A stretch of DNA of 64,000 nucleotides from Mesorhabditis belari (taxonomy: Eukaryota; Nematoda; Chromadorea; Rhabditida; Rhabditidae), in NCBI GenBank assembly GCA_958450365.1, contig CAUEEP010000759.1, positions 2,357,001 through 2,421,000 of the forward strand. Direction: 5' to 3'. Both the position numbers and the translations under genes were made by a program. Positions 44,801 through 57,334 of the stretch are shown here, in pieces. Numbering within the stretch: the stretch's first letter is position 1; the number at the start of each line of letters is the position of its first letter. The notes beneath the pieces are model-generated. The model had not been told where the DNA came from. It did no database searches and saw nothing but the letters and a program-made list of their open reading frames with translations.

Positions 44801-45885
44801 TTTTCGATCCACAAAGCATCGGGTAAAATTGATCCTGGCACGGAGCTTCGTTTTCCTTCTTTTCAGCGCTTTTTGGTTTCTGAAAAACTCGAGAAAAAAC
44901 AACATTAAGCCTAGAAAAGTGTGACTACTTTTTTTCGAAGATAATTAAGAGTTTATAGAAAAAGAATTATAGGAGTTTTATGGAACGATTGACGAATAAC
45001 ATTCAAACAAGTTTCTTAACTGGGTAATTTTTGCTCAACCCTGTATATAAAGATGAAAAAAAACAGCAAAAACTCTTTTCAGCAAAAGGTGAAACCGATG
45101 AGGCATTGGTGCTGTACATGGAGACATTGTGTGCATGCACGGACAATCAAATGATGCAACCATTTCCTGAGGTGTTGCTGAATGATTTGGTGAGTTTGAA
45201 TTTTGAAATGATTTCCATTTTCAACCAATTTCTCTTTTTAGATGTGGTATCGGATGCGAGTTTGTCTCACTTCAATTGGAATGCACACACTGGCTGCACT
45301 CATCGCTCAACTCATCACCCTTGCCGACTATAGACTTGAGCAATATCAAGTGGCTGCTGAGGTGAGCTGAGAGCTGAGATCTGAGATCTGAATGTTTTTT
45401 TGCTGTAGAAGGCTATGAGCTTTAAGCTTTTAAGTCTCTAAACAAAACGAAAGCCACATTTTTCAGAACATTTCCACCCAACACGTGCTCGATGCATTCG
45501 ATTCGCTCACTTATTTATGTTTTGATCATCAATTGACTGAGGTTGGTCATTTTATTTGTGGCTTTTTATAAAATCCATTCACAAACATATCTAATTGAGA
45601 GATTTATAGAGATTTTTATTGAGAGATTTTCTGTTTCTTAATCAATTATATTCATTTTAGGCGCTCACTGATGCTTTCGAGAAAATGGAGATGCAAAATA
45701 GGACTGATGCTTTTGTGAGTTTAGGCTAAAGTTTTAAATTTGATGAACTTTTCTAGATTCAATCGGCCTCTCATCCCGCACTGAATGTCTCGAATTCGCT
45801 AGAAGTCTTTACCTCCGAGAAATCTCGTCGTACTTCTTCACTTCTTCGTTGTCTTGCTGCTTTATCGTTCTCCATTCATCATTGA
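38844..45885 (+). CDS. ints-8: Integrator complex subunit 8
   Basis: INTS8 is a TPR-like scaffold of the nuclear Integrator complex that cleaves snRNA and paused Pol II transcripts and docks PP2A. About 30 short exons start at 38844-38897, 38984-39074 and 39140-39256. The N-terminus WIDYFLRPNELSSLLRE parallels human WFEFLLEESLLEKHLRK; the middle has ELACYYFQLLKFDDARKYF and TFTEDNSLSRRFW (human IFIEDNLTLSLPVQF); the end has LLAFIKLLT, NPMNAFWLRSLADYRY and ETDEALVLYMETLCACTD (human NPNNHSWLIIQADIYF, YSAALHYYLQAGAVCSD). Exons could be followed in phase from 38844 to about 43337 and from 44067 to the TGA at 45883-45885. Exon 42804-42875 can end at a weak GT (GTCTTT) or a later GC donor. Large introns are 39257-39917, 40154-40815 and 43338-44066. 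Confidence 0.9.
39637..39662. repeat. (TA)n microsatellite
   Basis: About twelve TA dinucleotides in the INTS8 intron 39257-39917. Confidence 0.95.
43338..44066. other. INTS8 intron with no clear feature
   Basis: 729 bases; the stretch GTTTTTGGGCGCCCAGGGGT and TTGGGCGCCAAGCG near 43730-43800 forms a local inverted/direct repeat. No gene recognised, though a missed INTS8 exon here cannot be ruled out. Confidence 0.35.
44649..45046. mobile_element. MITE with TACAGGGTT ends in an INTS8 intron
   Basis: The left end TACAGGGTTAGGCAAAATTA and the right end, inverted, TACAGGGTTGAGCAAAAATT match over about 22 bases and are flanked by TA. Mariner/Tc1-type terminal repeats of this kind are common in nematodes. 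About 400 bases, no transposase frame. Confidence 0.7.
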
Positions 45886-46073
45886 TCTCCATTTCTCTTT
45901 TGCTTATCTTTTAATATTGCTAAAATGTCTTATTTCAATTTGTCCATCAATAGCTTCTCCGTTTTATCGTTTTTCTGGCTTCGTGCAGACGGATTTTATT
46001 TTCTTTACCCCTAGAGGAATTGAACCCGTGACCTTAATCAAAAAGTGTAAAAACAAAGAAAACAAAAAGCAAA

Positions 46074-46170
46074 ATGGCCGGGATCGAACCCGAGACTAAC
46101 CAAGCCCAAGGTTGCTCAACTTGGCAAATCGAAGGTTGGGATGCACTACCACTCGGCCACGCGGTAGCAT
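46074..46170 (-). pseudogene. tRNA-like sequence with Pol III A and B boxes
   Basis: On the minus strand CGTGGCCGAGTGGTAGTGC is a clear A box region of the Leu/Ser type and GGGTTCGATCCCGG a B box/T-arm; a TTTTT run follows within about 15 bases. The middle is too long and does not give a standard anticodon arm (CCAAG/CTTGG closes a 9-base loop), so it is a pseudogene, an intron-containing tRNA I cannot resolve, or a tRNA-derived repeat. A second truncated T-arm (GGTTCAATTCC inverted) lies at 46018-46028. Confidence 0.45.
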
Positions 46171-46944
46171 GTAGTCTTTAATTTAGCTTTTTAGGGAAAA
46201 CGGTCAAATTATGTGTCAAATATTATTAGATTTTTGGAAACTATGTAAAAAGTTAGATTTGTAATGTCAAACAACTTTCAGATCGACTAGTTCAGCCGTT
46301 TTTTCTAAAAACAGCGGAACAGACACAACACACACATACTCTCTCGCTTATAATAAGTTGGATTTGTCGCTTTTTGGTGTTATTTTGACGGGTTTTCACA
46401 CTTTGTCGATGTTGGTTTTTTTCGGCTTTTTTATAGATACCACAATAAATTATTTTTCTGATACAAAATCGTTTTTATTGTTTTTGTTATTGTTGTTATA
46501 CCAAAACAAGTTAATCTCTCGAGAAGTGCGTTAGAAAGAAAAGGAAGTTAAAGGAAGTTAGAAAGGTTTAAAGTTGGTGGTGGATGGGTTGTAAGGCTAA
46601 TTTCTTTATATAGGTCACTTCTAGATTTGTCTTCAAATCTGTCTTTGTCTTAAAATTCGGAAGTGTACTTGTTAAGATGGTTTGTAAAAGATTCCTCGAG
46701 TAGCCGTCTAGAGGTGTGTCTCGTATTTGGTGTTGTGTCAAATAAAAGGTGATCAACTCAATGAAATTTTTAACATTTAGATGTAAATGTGCGCATTAAT
46801 CGAAGTTTTGTTATTAACTTTAGTAATTTGACTTATGAATTCAAAAAAACTCGAAAAATTTAGATCTCATACTTTAGTTTAAGTAGTTTAAGTCATTATG
46901 CAATGTGTAAATGGAGAAAGTGTGCAGAAATTTGTAAAATTGTT

Positions 46945-47057
46945 CTTCCTCTTTTTCCTCTTCGTCTTCTTCCTCTTCGTCTTCGTCTTCTTCCTCTTCA
47001 TCATCATCTTCTTCATCATCTTCTTCTTCCTCTTCTTCTTCCTCTTCTTCTTCCTCT

Positions 47058-47089
<32 letters not shown>

Positions 47090-47110
47090 TTCTTCTTCTT
47101 CTTCTTCTCT
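46945..47110. repeat. CTT/CTTCCT microsatellite
   Basis: Polypyrimidine tract on the + strand, 165 bases: (TCTTCCTCTTCG)n, then (TTCTTCCTC)n, then pure (TTC)n. Opposite strand is poly-Glu/Arg codons only by composition. Confidence 0.95.
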
Positions 47111-47723
47111 TTTCCTTATATTCTTTTCCATTTCTGGTTTGAAGTTGATTAAAATTCTCGCTTTGTTTCAAATTCCCAATTGTTAATCTCTTGAACTGAA
47201 GCTCAAAAACTGTCTTCTTAATCTCGGGGAATGATTGTTTGAACCAATTGTTGCTTGGTATTGAAACCAAGCAACAATCTTAGTCTTGTTTTAAAAAATC
47301 TTGGTCTTGGTTTGAAGCCAAGAGCAAGCACCTCTTCTTCGTCTTCTGCTTCTTCTTCTCCACTCCCACTCTTTTCTAACCTAATATCTTGGTTAACTAT
47401 TCGTTTTTGCCAAAGAAACCAAATAAGAAACTTTTTGATTGATAAGGCTTGATATTTGATGTTTATTTGGTATTAACTGGTTTCGAGAGAGCTGAGCTTA
47501 AATTACGTTTCATCCAAAACTATTCAGAATAAAACGTTTCATCCAAAACTATTCAGAATTAGAGTTCCTCTTGAATAATGTTCCTCTTGTGTTTCTAAAA
47601 TGGATCTATTTGAGAAAACTATCGTAGTTAAACCATTAGTTTTCCTCCAATCAGCCAGATTTTGATATGATTCAATGAGCCTTTATTTTTGAGGTCTAAA
47701 TATATTTTTTTTTGTTTTTAGTG

Positions 47724-50700
47724 ATGAGACGACGAAGTCGACTCGATTCGGAGATCGATTGCACAAAGAATCACGATGAGAACTCAAGGATTTTGATCAG
47801 AGAAAGGTAACAATTAAATGGGTTTTATGGTTTAAAGTAGATTTACGCAATCAAAATCTTACCTGTTACCTGTGAGCTGTGACCTGTTAGCTGTGACCTG
47901 TTAGCTGTGACCTGTTAGCTGTGACCTGTGAAAATTTATCCCAAGCACACTCTGTTTGTGTCCTTTTGAGCCTGAGCTTTTTTTTACGTCATCGCTAGGC
48001 GATATTCTTACGATCAAAAGCCTGATTTTCGGGTTCGTAGGCAAAAATATTAATCACAAACGCCGTTTGGTTCGATTGGAAAAAAGTTCGGGTCAGGTCA
48101 TGCGACCATCCCCCAACTTTTTTTTCGTTTTTATGAACCTGGGATTTTTGTGCTTGGGTAAACCAAAATAGCGCAATGTTTTCAAGAATTAGTTTTTAAT
48201 GGCTAGCTCTTTCATACAGCGTGCTAACATTTAAAATTTGGATACTTTCTTGGGTGGAAGGGGTCACTTTTGCATTTGCTTAGTCGAATCTAGTGTTTTT
48301 TGGCGCTTTATGTCGACTTCTGAAGAGAGAGATCGATGCTGAAGCGATTGGTGCTAGTTTAGGCTGCTGATAATCCTATTCGATGATTTGCTCTGTTTCC
48401 TAGCCGGCTTTACTTCAGCATAGCCATCGAACGTTTTCTCAAAGCTGATTACACTTGAAAAGCTGCAATAATAACTTGCAAACATTTTGGAAACACTTTA
48501 AAATTAGCGCCAATCGCTTCAGCATAGATTTCTTTCATCTTCGATAAATGCCGCTCAAAACACTAGATTCGACTAAGCAAGCGAAAAGTGGACCCTCCCA
48601 ACCACCAAAGTATCAAAATTTTGGGTACTATTGGCTTTGACGGGGGAGGGGCTCATTTTTTATTTACCAAAACCATTTATTTTCTTTTGCCTCTATCAGT
48701 CAATTTAAGTTAGAAAATGAATATTTAAGTGGTTAAAAATAGTTTCGGCTCTAGTTTTGACCTTGAAAAGTGCTCCAATAGTCGATAGCGGAATCTACGC
48801 ATGAAATTACCCCAGAAACCCCAGAAAGAGTGGTTTTGAAGACAAAAAAAAGTCGACTCCCAACTACCTTAGTATCAAAAATTGTTATAAGCTTTTGAAA
48901 AGTGAAAACTTTAAACGTACTTCTTCTTAAACTTAAATTAAACTCTTAAATTTTAGAAACGAGGTACTAAGATGGAAATCGTCAGTGGAGATCAAGACGC
49001 CGAATCTTTTCATTCCACCACAAATCGCCACTTTCATAGAGTCGTTGCCTTTTGCGAAATTTGCGGTTTCCAAGTAGGGGAGATAAACGTGTAAACTTTC
49101 ATTATTTGCTTTTTTTTTAGAGAAGCAAATCGTTTCGCTTTGTTGAGCCATTCGCCGGATCGAAAATTGGAACTTTACAGCTTCGATAATCACGTTCCCT
49201 ATGCGGAATCCGAGATTGAAAGTGGTTTTTGATAGAGTTACCCGTTAAAATCCTCTCATTTTAGTACCTGATGATGATTTTGCGTCCTATTGCATGCTTC
49301 ACTTCACGAATTCATCGCTATTATTGTTGGCAACAAGAAGCAATTGTTTCATTGATGTCTTTGATTGTTATGGATACCTTTGTTACACGATTCCCTTGGT
49401 ATGTCTTTTGATCTTTTTGTAACAAATTTATGTTTTTAATCTCTAGGAATGTAATGAGAACAATTTCGATTTAATGGGAGCTGTTTGTTGTCTGCAAACG
49501 GTGGCAATCGCCTCGAGTTCCGATGATCCAAACAAATTCTACGATCATTTATACGTTCTACAATATAACGGAAACTTTTCAATTTACAAAATAGGGTATG
49601 TTTTTTTGTTTGTTTGTTTGTTTTGAAGAGTAAACACTCTTTTTCAGGAAATTGAGCGGCTACTTTAAAGTGTGCTCACTAAATCTCAATGTTGGCCTTT
49701 GTGGATCGTTCTACTTTTTGCAATCCTGCAATTTGATACTTGTATCGACACATTATAAGGTTTATTAGTTATTGGTGTTATTGAATTCTTGGATACTTGT
49801 GACTCTTACGCCCACTACTTTACATTTATTTCAATATGGTTCGGATACGGTTCAAATATGGTTCCAAAATGGTTCGGATACGGTTCAAATATGGTTCCAA
49901 TATGGTTCGGATACGGTCAACAATATGGTCCCAATATGGTTTGCAAAGAATGCATAGGATTTGCATAGAATAAACTTTTGTTGTTTATAAAAAGAAAGAT
50001 TTTATTTCAGTAATAGAACAATTAGAAAATTTAGTGAGAATCTAATGGCACTTTGACCAAGTCGATTAAAGCGGACAGCCAAGAATCTATGGCTTATAAA
50101 AGCTTCAAAGCTGCTCTCGGAAATGGGAAGAGATTTTGAGAAAATTCTTTTTCCCTTCAAAATTATCACATCGAGATTTGAATCTAATATCTAATAATAT
50201 TTGAATCGAGAGGCTAGCTTAAGTAAGAAGCGCATTCTATTCAAATTTGGGGTGTTATTGGAATAAATGTAAAGTGGTGAGCGTAAGAGTCACAAGGACC
50301 AATTCTCGCTATTTACCATTAATTTACAGAAAGCGGACGCAAAACCGATTGCCGGTTTAAGCACTTTTCGCCTCGTTGATGGACCGCCGCACGTTGAAGC
50401 GATTCGAGTTGCTAAAACGCAGAGCACGATGACCACAATTTTATCAAGACTTCCTTTCTCGTTTGGGTTGGTTTAAAGAGATATGATCAAGCAAAACTTC
50501 TGTACTTGTTGACCATGCGTTAAAAACAAACATGGAAATTCTTGTGGTCTGGTGGACATATCATTGCTGAAAAAGTCTCAAACAAATTACAGATCACCTT
50601 TTTTTTGCACAATTTCATTTTCAGCAGTTACGCCTATCTCTGCTCGATGACTGTGGATCAAAACGAGAAAACATTGTACACGATATCGACGTCGGGAGAT

Positions 50701-53700
50701 CTTTTTGTCTTTGAGGTAAAAATGAAAGTCAATCAAAGCGCTTTAGACTTTATCGTACCTTCAAATTTAGCTACCGTCTGCTCGCCTTGCCTACAGTGTG
50801 CCTTACATCTCGGGATCGAAACCACGACAAGTCGAGTTTGTCGATGAAGATGTTTGTCGTAGTTCTCTTACTTTAAAATCTGTTCTTCTTTAGGAAGTCT
50901 GCGTTCTATTGTCTTGTGGATCGATCATTCGAGCTACGAAGGAGACTTTGTTCAACACAATGCATGAATATACAACTGATGAAAAGTGGGTTAGATTGTT
51001 TGGACGAATAAGCCCTTTTGAGGTATTTATTATTATTATTATTTGAGGTATTTCAGGTACTCACCCCGAGCCGAAATTCAATCGCCAACGATTCGACAAA
51101 TGTTTGCTTTGGAGAACCAAGTGAAAAGAAGTTTCAAAATTTTTTTAATCTTTTTATAGGGTGCTGACACGATCATGGAAGAAGTCTCCAAACAGAGAAC
51201 CCAATTCACCGTTCGACTGTGGCTTGAAACAATTTGGAGTGCGTGTATCCAATTGATACGAATCACTGTCGGAGATCCGGCATCACCGTTGACAAAAGTA
51301 AGAACTTTGGAGGCATAAACTTTAGAATATAGTCAAACTTTTAGATAATAAAAACCACGATAGCAAATAAGACTTTGAGGTCTCATGAAAAAAATTCTTG
51401 ACAAAATACCTTAGGAAAAATTTCGATAACAAAAAAACAAAAAAACAGACTTTTCCGTATCTCGACGAGTAAAATTAGTAGAATTTTAGTCATGATAATA
51501 AATACATTACGGCTTTCCACACTTCACTAAGTAGCTGAATTCTAAAATACGTCTCAAAGAGCAGCTATTCAGTCTGTAGCTGAGTACCTTTTAGTAATGA
51601 ACGAAGAAAAGGAGTCGCTTTCTCTCATTTTGATCATTTTGAGCACTTCTTTATGAAGTTCTTCAGTATTTTGATTCAAGTTTTATGTTTTGTTTATGGC
51701 GTAGCCTCTTTGCGCGATGTGTTTGATTGAATATTTTGTATTCTGGTATCAGCTAAAAGTTATGCAAAGAAATTAATCTGATTTGTGTAAAGGAAAAAAG
51801 GAATAGTACCAAAGAGCACATTTTTTTTTACTGTTTTTAGAGCATTTCTTAGCATTATGAGGCAAAATCTCACTTGCAAAAAAAACCTCGATAAAGCTAG
51901 ATAACAAACAGGTTTTTCGAAATCCTTAGAGTTTTTGTTTTCGAGGTTTTAATGTATTTTTAGGCTTCTCGCGTGGAAATGCTTGAATTCATCTTTTCCC
52001 ATTCACCAACCATCACTCTACAAGAACTTTTTGAGAGAACGGTTCGTTTATAAAGCCTCGTCTTTAGTTATTGTTGATGATGATGGTGATGATGATGATG
52101 ATTTAGTTGAACGAGAAAGACTATTCTCGAGCGCTCAGTTTGGCTAGTTTCTACACGACAATCGACTCGGATATTGTACGCAAGAATCAATGGAAAGATG
52201 CATGTAAAACAAATCTTCTGACGATAGAAATGATTGACGAAATTTTGGTGGGAATTCGGTTTTATATGAGTTGTGAGACTAGGTTTATTCAACTCACTCT
52301 AATTGATGATCTCTTCAGGGACAAATCAATGATGTCGAATTTCGAGCGGCTGCCTGTTGGGCGAGTAACACAAGCAATCGAGATGTGCAACAAGCGTTAA
52401 TCACAATGGGATTGGATATTGGTGATCTTGCGCCATTAGAGGTTTACTATTTGTTTATGCTTATTTGAAATATTCAATTATTTAGTCACGAATTCGGATT
52501 CTTCACTTGGCTCGTCTGATGGATGTGCTTAGTGAACAAGAAATGTTTTTGGAGTTAAGGGAAAGATCATTGCTGGAGATTGCCGTTTATCTAGCTGAGG
52601 TTTTATCAAGCAGTCATTTTTTTTGAACTTTATAATTTGTAATTTAGAGAGTCGAGTTGAGAATATTGGAGCAATTGATTGAGCACAATCTCTCGATTCT
52701 TTCGCCATTCATCTTATCAATTGTTGAATTCATCCCACCATCAGTGTCACCCGAGGAATATGAGATCTTTTTGCCGACAAACGGAGGACCTGAATTGCAA
52801 ATTATTGAGGTAATCGCGATTGAATTTCACCACAAATAATCGTGCTTTAGAAACCGAATCCATTCAACAGAATTCTCAACGAATTGGCGTTTGATGAAGA
52901 GGGAGAATTGTATGTGGAACAAATGAATTGCGGAAATGGCTTTGATAATCGAAAGATTCAAAAGTTTGTTTAAAAAAAACAACACTATTAATTTAGTGTA
53001 TGGTTTTAGGCAATCTGGGCAACGAAATTTCGTCGAATGGCTGAGGCGTCGTGGTGAAGAGATTGATGAGGATTGCGGACTACCCGACATTGTCATTCAA
53101 CTCTACAACATTGCACAAGAACGGGGATTTGATAGTGTGGTTCGTTTGTGTAAAGAGTAAAAGGAGCATTTCATTTTAGAATATTCAATCAGAGCTCCAA
53201 ATCTGGCACCTCTATCAGAAGCACATCGATTTCTGTTCTAGTGTAACGGGAAGTCGAGAGAAATTCCTCAAAATGGGACCCGAAGCACTTGTGCAACAGT
53301 ACACAAAAGTACATTTGTAGACTCTTGCTAACAAATTTGTTTTTTCAGCTTTCCGATGGTGAGGTTTCACAATGTTTGGATCATATCATCGAATTGATTG
53401 CGTGGAAAATGGGACCAAATGAAATGGTTGGTGATTGGAAAGGCGTTGAGCTTTAGAAATGGAAGCTGATGGAAGCAGAAATGGAAGCTGATAAAAAATA
53501 AACATTGCCAATTGGAATTTATTTTCTTTTCTTTAGGACCCTGCTGGTACGACGCGAAATCTGCTCTCTCCCCTTCTATTCCATCTTTTACCGAGTGGAG
53601 CTAGGGTAAAATTTAAATTGTCTTGATTAAATTCAGTATACTGCTTTTAGACTTTGTTGAAACTCCACGAACTGAGACCCGATTTGGCGAACCAAGAACT

Positions 53701-56700
53701 CACGATAGCTTGTTTGAAAGAAACACAAAAGACTGGTTGGTGTTAGGGCTGGCTGCAACGCTAAATTATTTTTGTTATTTCTAGGAGAAGATTTGCTCGA
53801 GATGCTAAAGGAGTTGAATTTCGATCGACGATACCAACTCTGCTTATCGCATTTGCTTCGTTACAATGTGAAGGTAAAATTTTCGCAACTGTTTTCATTG
53901 AAAATCGTAGTTTAGCCGACCTTTTCAACGGTTTTTGATGCATTCAACGATCGGATGGCAGCGCTGGGAATTTTCCTGAAATTTGTGAGCAGCGGTGAGA
54001 GAATTTAGGTGTTCCACCACTAAAAGGCTTTTAGGCTCGGCACGATGCAAAACTGAGACTGAATGGGAGGAATTGCGGGATTCGGTTTTGTATCTCCAAG
54101 AGACGGTGTTTCCAAATCTCGATCAGCAAGATGCCCTCGAGATTCTTGTCAGAGAGTACCTCGCTTGTGATGAGATTTAGTAGGTTTCTTGTGATGTGAT
54201 CTAGTCCTCTTTTTCTTTAGCTCCAAGCCCGACTCGTTGCTTCTTTTCCTTGCATTGAGTCCGTCCAAGGATACACCAACAAATAAATTGAGCTTTTCGG
54301 AAAGTATTCAAGTAAAGTTTTACTTTTTTTTTGCCACGCAAATGTCTCATCTAGACCGTTCTCGAGAAGTGTGAGGAATTCTTACAAAATTCGACTGGAA
54401 GAAACGATCAATTGTTGTCCAAGGCTAGGTAAAGCTTTAGAGCGATAAAGTGCAAGAACCTCTTTTGTTATTATGTGTTTTAGATTTTTGGCTACCGCTG
54501 TCTCACCTAAATCAAAAGATGCAACAAGTTTTCTCAAGAAATTGGAAGTCGTCGATTTGGCTTTGGATTTGGGATACTCGTATGTGTTTTGATTAGGGTT
54601 TTGATTAGCTAATCTATAACTCTCTAGAAAGATGCCGGTTTCAATTCAGTACATTGAGCCAAACATGCTACTAGAAGAGGTTGTCTCGATTGAGAGAAAC
54701 TATAAATTGGTAAGTCTTATGAATCAAGCAAGAGTCAGTCTCTCTCAATTCAGGGCAAGAAAGTCGCGAGATTGGCGGTGGTTCTCGCAGTTGATACACC
54801 TGTTGCGACAGCGCTCTCACTTTGTGCATTGGAGGCCTTGGAACGAGGTACTTTACTTTGGGTGCTACACAACCAATTGTTCAGATGGCTTCCCATTTGT
54901 TGCATTTGTTGCATCTGGCAATTTTATCCTACTTTAGATGATATCGACGTTGTGCAAAAGTATTTGGCAGAAATCATGGCAAAAGCTCGAGGAATTGAGA
55001 AAGTAATCTGTTTAAATCAAAATGAAACATTTTTTTTCTTCTTTTAGGTTTATCAACTTTGCATTCAATTGATTAAGATGCCTGTACTGCAAGAGGTAAA
55101 CGAGTCATTTCTGCTTGAATGAGTGCTTAAAAATTTCAGCTTCGAGACGATATCTATGCGTGTGCTTTGTTGAACGCTCCCGGCGATGAATTGGAGAAAA
55201 CATTGGAGTTGATAAGTAGAAATCGAAGATTGCGACAAAATCCTATTTATACTTTTAGCGCAGCAACAAGAAACCACTTCGACATCGTTTCTGAATGAGA
55301 AAAACGTGGAGATCAGCTCGGATTTGATTCTCGATCCGATGTATAGTGAGGTGAGAAAAGATTTTGGAAATTACTGACTGATACAGGGATCTTTCAGGTA
55401 GCACACTACATTCCATCAAAGAAAGCCGAGCAATTCGAGAAAGATCTTTTCGAGGAGACGAAAAGGGGAAAAGTGATGTCGAACGAGTGTGCTTTGTTGA
55501 TGGCAAAAATGAGCTCATCGCATGCACTCGGATTGGCTCTATTGATGCATAACGGTGAGTAAACGTTTTGATTCTTTAACAGCCAACTGTGAACAGATTC
55601 TAGATAAATTGAGTAAATTGGTACGGATAAATTCTAGAACTCTAACTCTAAACAACTTAGAAATTTATCCAAGTCTAAAAAGATAACCTATAAATTTATC
55701 CGAGTCTGATTTAGCTAAAAGCAACCCGTGGACAAGCAACGATTTTCTTCTCAACTACGAAGAGGCCATCAACTTTCATTATCAAAATCTTACGGATAAG
55801 ATTGTAAGTTGGGAAACTTTAGAAATCTTAAACTATTCCGGTTTAGGTTGAAGTGATTCCGCCAAAGAAGTTGATCAGTTTACGAGTGACAAAGGATGAG
55901 ACATGTAGTGCTTTGGATAGGTTAACGATTTATGGTAAATCACTAGATATTCGTTTCAATAAAGTCGCAATGTTTAGGCTGTGATCGTGAGCGTTTCATC
56001 GAGGATATACACTACCGAAAAGAGACAATTGTTGGATTGGCAATGTGGGGGTTTCAAAATTTGAATTTTAATGTAAGATTGACATTTGACATTTGACAAA
56101 AATCAAAATGTAAGATTAAAAACGTTATTTGATTGTGTTCAGGACCGAAGATGAGCTCATTTTCAAAGATGCTCTCGATTTGGCCAAAGATTTCTCAGTG
56201 AATCCCTATGATGTGCACTTTGCGAGTTTAGAAAATGCAATTACAAGGTGAGTTTTTTCGAATGGCAAAACTTGAATGACAAAACAAAACAAAACAAAAG
56301 TATCCTTTTTTTTTTTTTCTAGTTTATCTCCATCAGTCGCATCGAAGTTGATCAAGGAAAGGGGTCATATCGCCGTTTTGCACAAGAAAATCGAGGAATT
56401 TCAAGAGGACATGAGGTGATTTGTCAAAAAAATTTCATATATTTATTTAATCAATTATATTCAGAACGGCTGTCTTCCGATTGGTCGCTACAAATGATGC
56501 TTTTCGTTTGTATCTCTCCGTCTTTGGTGATCAATCCTCGGAAAGAAAGGCGATCCCGGCTTTAAAGAAGTTGGCCGAATTCTCGGAAAGTACGGCTTTA
56601 CATTTTGATAGATAATAATATGTACTGTAACTTTCGTAATTATCGACTTTTTTTTTCAGAACATCACTTGTCATTGAACCTCAAACGTGCCTTCAACGAA

Positions 56701-57334
56701 GTAACCTATTTGGCGCAAATCTTGACGAATTTCTCCGATTCAGAGTTGAATAATTTGGCGCCGTTGTTGAAGCCATTGCCGGTAAGGGTTAAGAGAATTT
56801 TTTATGACAGAAAATATTTTATATGATATTTTTCTATGATATTTCTATGATATGATATTTTTATATGATATATGAAAGATATTTTTAGAAAGGACCGGAT
56901 GCAATTGAGTCACTCGTACGTTTTCTTGTTGAGGGAACCGAATTGAGACCGCCGGCCAATGTGATCACTTTGTGGACGCTGTTGGATGGGAATTCGGAGG
57001 CTTTTCTTGATCTAATTGCGATAAAATCGGTAACTTGTTCTCTTTATTGTTGTACTAGAAAGCTTAAATTAGTCTTAAAGCTCTCGGTCGATCTAACTTT
57101 GATGAGTTCAAATGTATTTTTTTTCAGAGAGACGAAGAAATTGCCTATCTCAAAGCTGTACCTCCATCATTACCTGAAAAACTCGATGAGCTCATCAAGA
57201 AACGGCTCACAGAGTTGAATGCCGACGAACAACAACAACAACAAGAGCAAGATCCACATCAATCAATCACCGATCATTTCTCTTTTCAAACATTCACGGA
57301 AAATCTAGGATTAGTTAATCGACGAAAAAAGTAG
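47724..57334 (+). CDS. smgl-1: NBAS / SMGL-1 homologue (Sec39 domain)
   Basis: NBAS is part of the NRZ (Dsl1) tether with ZW10 and RINT1 in Golgi-to-ER transport, and is an essential nonsense-mediated-decay factor in C. elegans (smgl-1). Dozens of exons run from the ATG at 47724 (TTTTTAG acceptor 2 bases upstream) to TAG at 57332-57334. The N-terminal third (48950-50900) reads as beta-propeller-like strands (FALLSHSPDRKLELYSFDNH, LLLLATRSNCFIDVFDCYGY, LYVLQYNGNFSIYKIGK). The alpha-solenoid matches human NBAS, e.g. FVEWLRRRGEEIDEDCGLPD (human LLADWYYKIDKEIEQVDCAL) and HYRKETIVGLAMTEDELIF plus DALDLAKDFSVNPYDVHFASLE (human QYKRETILGLAETLEESVY, AISLAQRYSVSRWEVFMTHLE). The product is clearly shorter than the human protein. 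Introns 47807-48957 and 49757-50330 carry foldback elements. AATAAA lies at 57470-57475. Confidence 0.9.
47866..47935. repeat. 15-bp tandem repeat (GTGACCTGTTAGCT)
   Basis: Four to five imperfect copies in NBAS intron 1. Confidence 0.85.
48233..48622. mobile_element. Foldback element in NBAS intron 1
   Basis: Left arm TTTGCTTAGTCGAATCTAGT then GTTTTTTGGCG and AGCGATTGGTGCTAG is inverted at the right as TAGCGCCAATCGCTTCAGCA, then CACTAGATTCGACTAAGC and CCACCAAAGTATC. Arms are about 150 bases. A further partial copy of the end (CCCAACTACCTTAGTATCAA) lies at 48860. Non-coding. Confidence 0.75.
49797..50296. mobile_element. MITE with CTTGTGACTCTTACG ends in an NBAS intron
   Basis: Left end CTTGTGACTCTTACGCCCAC then TACTTTACATTTATT and the inverted right end at 50259-50296 match in about 33 of 36 bases. 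Inside is a 30-bp tandem repeat. Confidence 0.78.
49835..49935. repeat. 30-bp tandem repeat (ATGGTTCGGATACGGTTCAA)
   Basis: Three imperfect copies of ATATGGTTCGGATACGGTTC followed by AAATATGGTTCC, inside the MITE. Confidence 0.88.
51307..51960. other. NBAS intron, no feature recognised
   Basis: About 650 AT-rich bases between exons ending near 51300 and starting at 51963. I see no repeat end or RNA gene. Confidence 0.4.

Larger units (their letters stand above)
45886..47723. other. INTS8 to NBAS intergenic region
   Basis: Holds the INTS8 3' UTR (AATAAA at 46444-46449), two tRNA-like pieces (46016-46170), the CTT repeat at 46945-47110 and a GAAACCAAG / CTTGGTTT inverted motif near 47260-47330. 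No conserved protein frame seen. Confidence 0.45.

Noticed and set aside
46874..47152. Poly-glutamate protein frame
   Set aside because: Read-through of the CTT microsatellite on the opposite strand.
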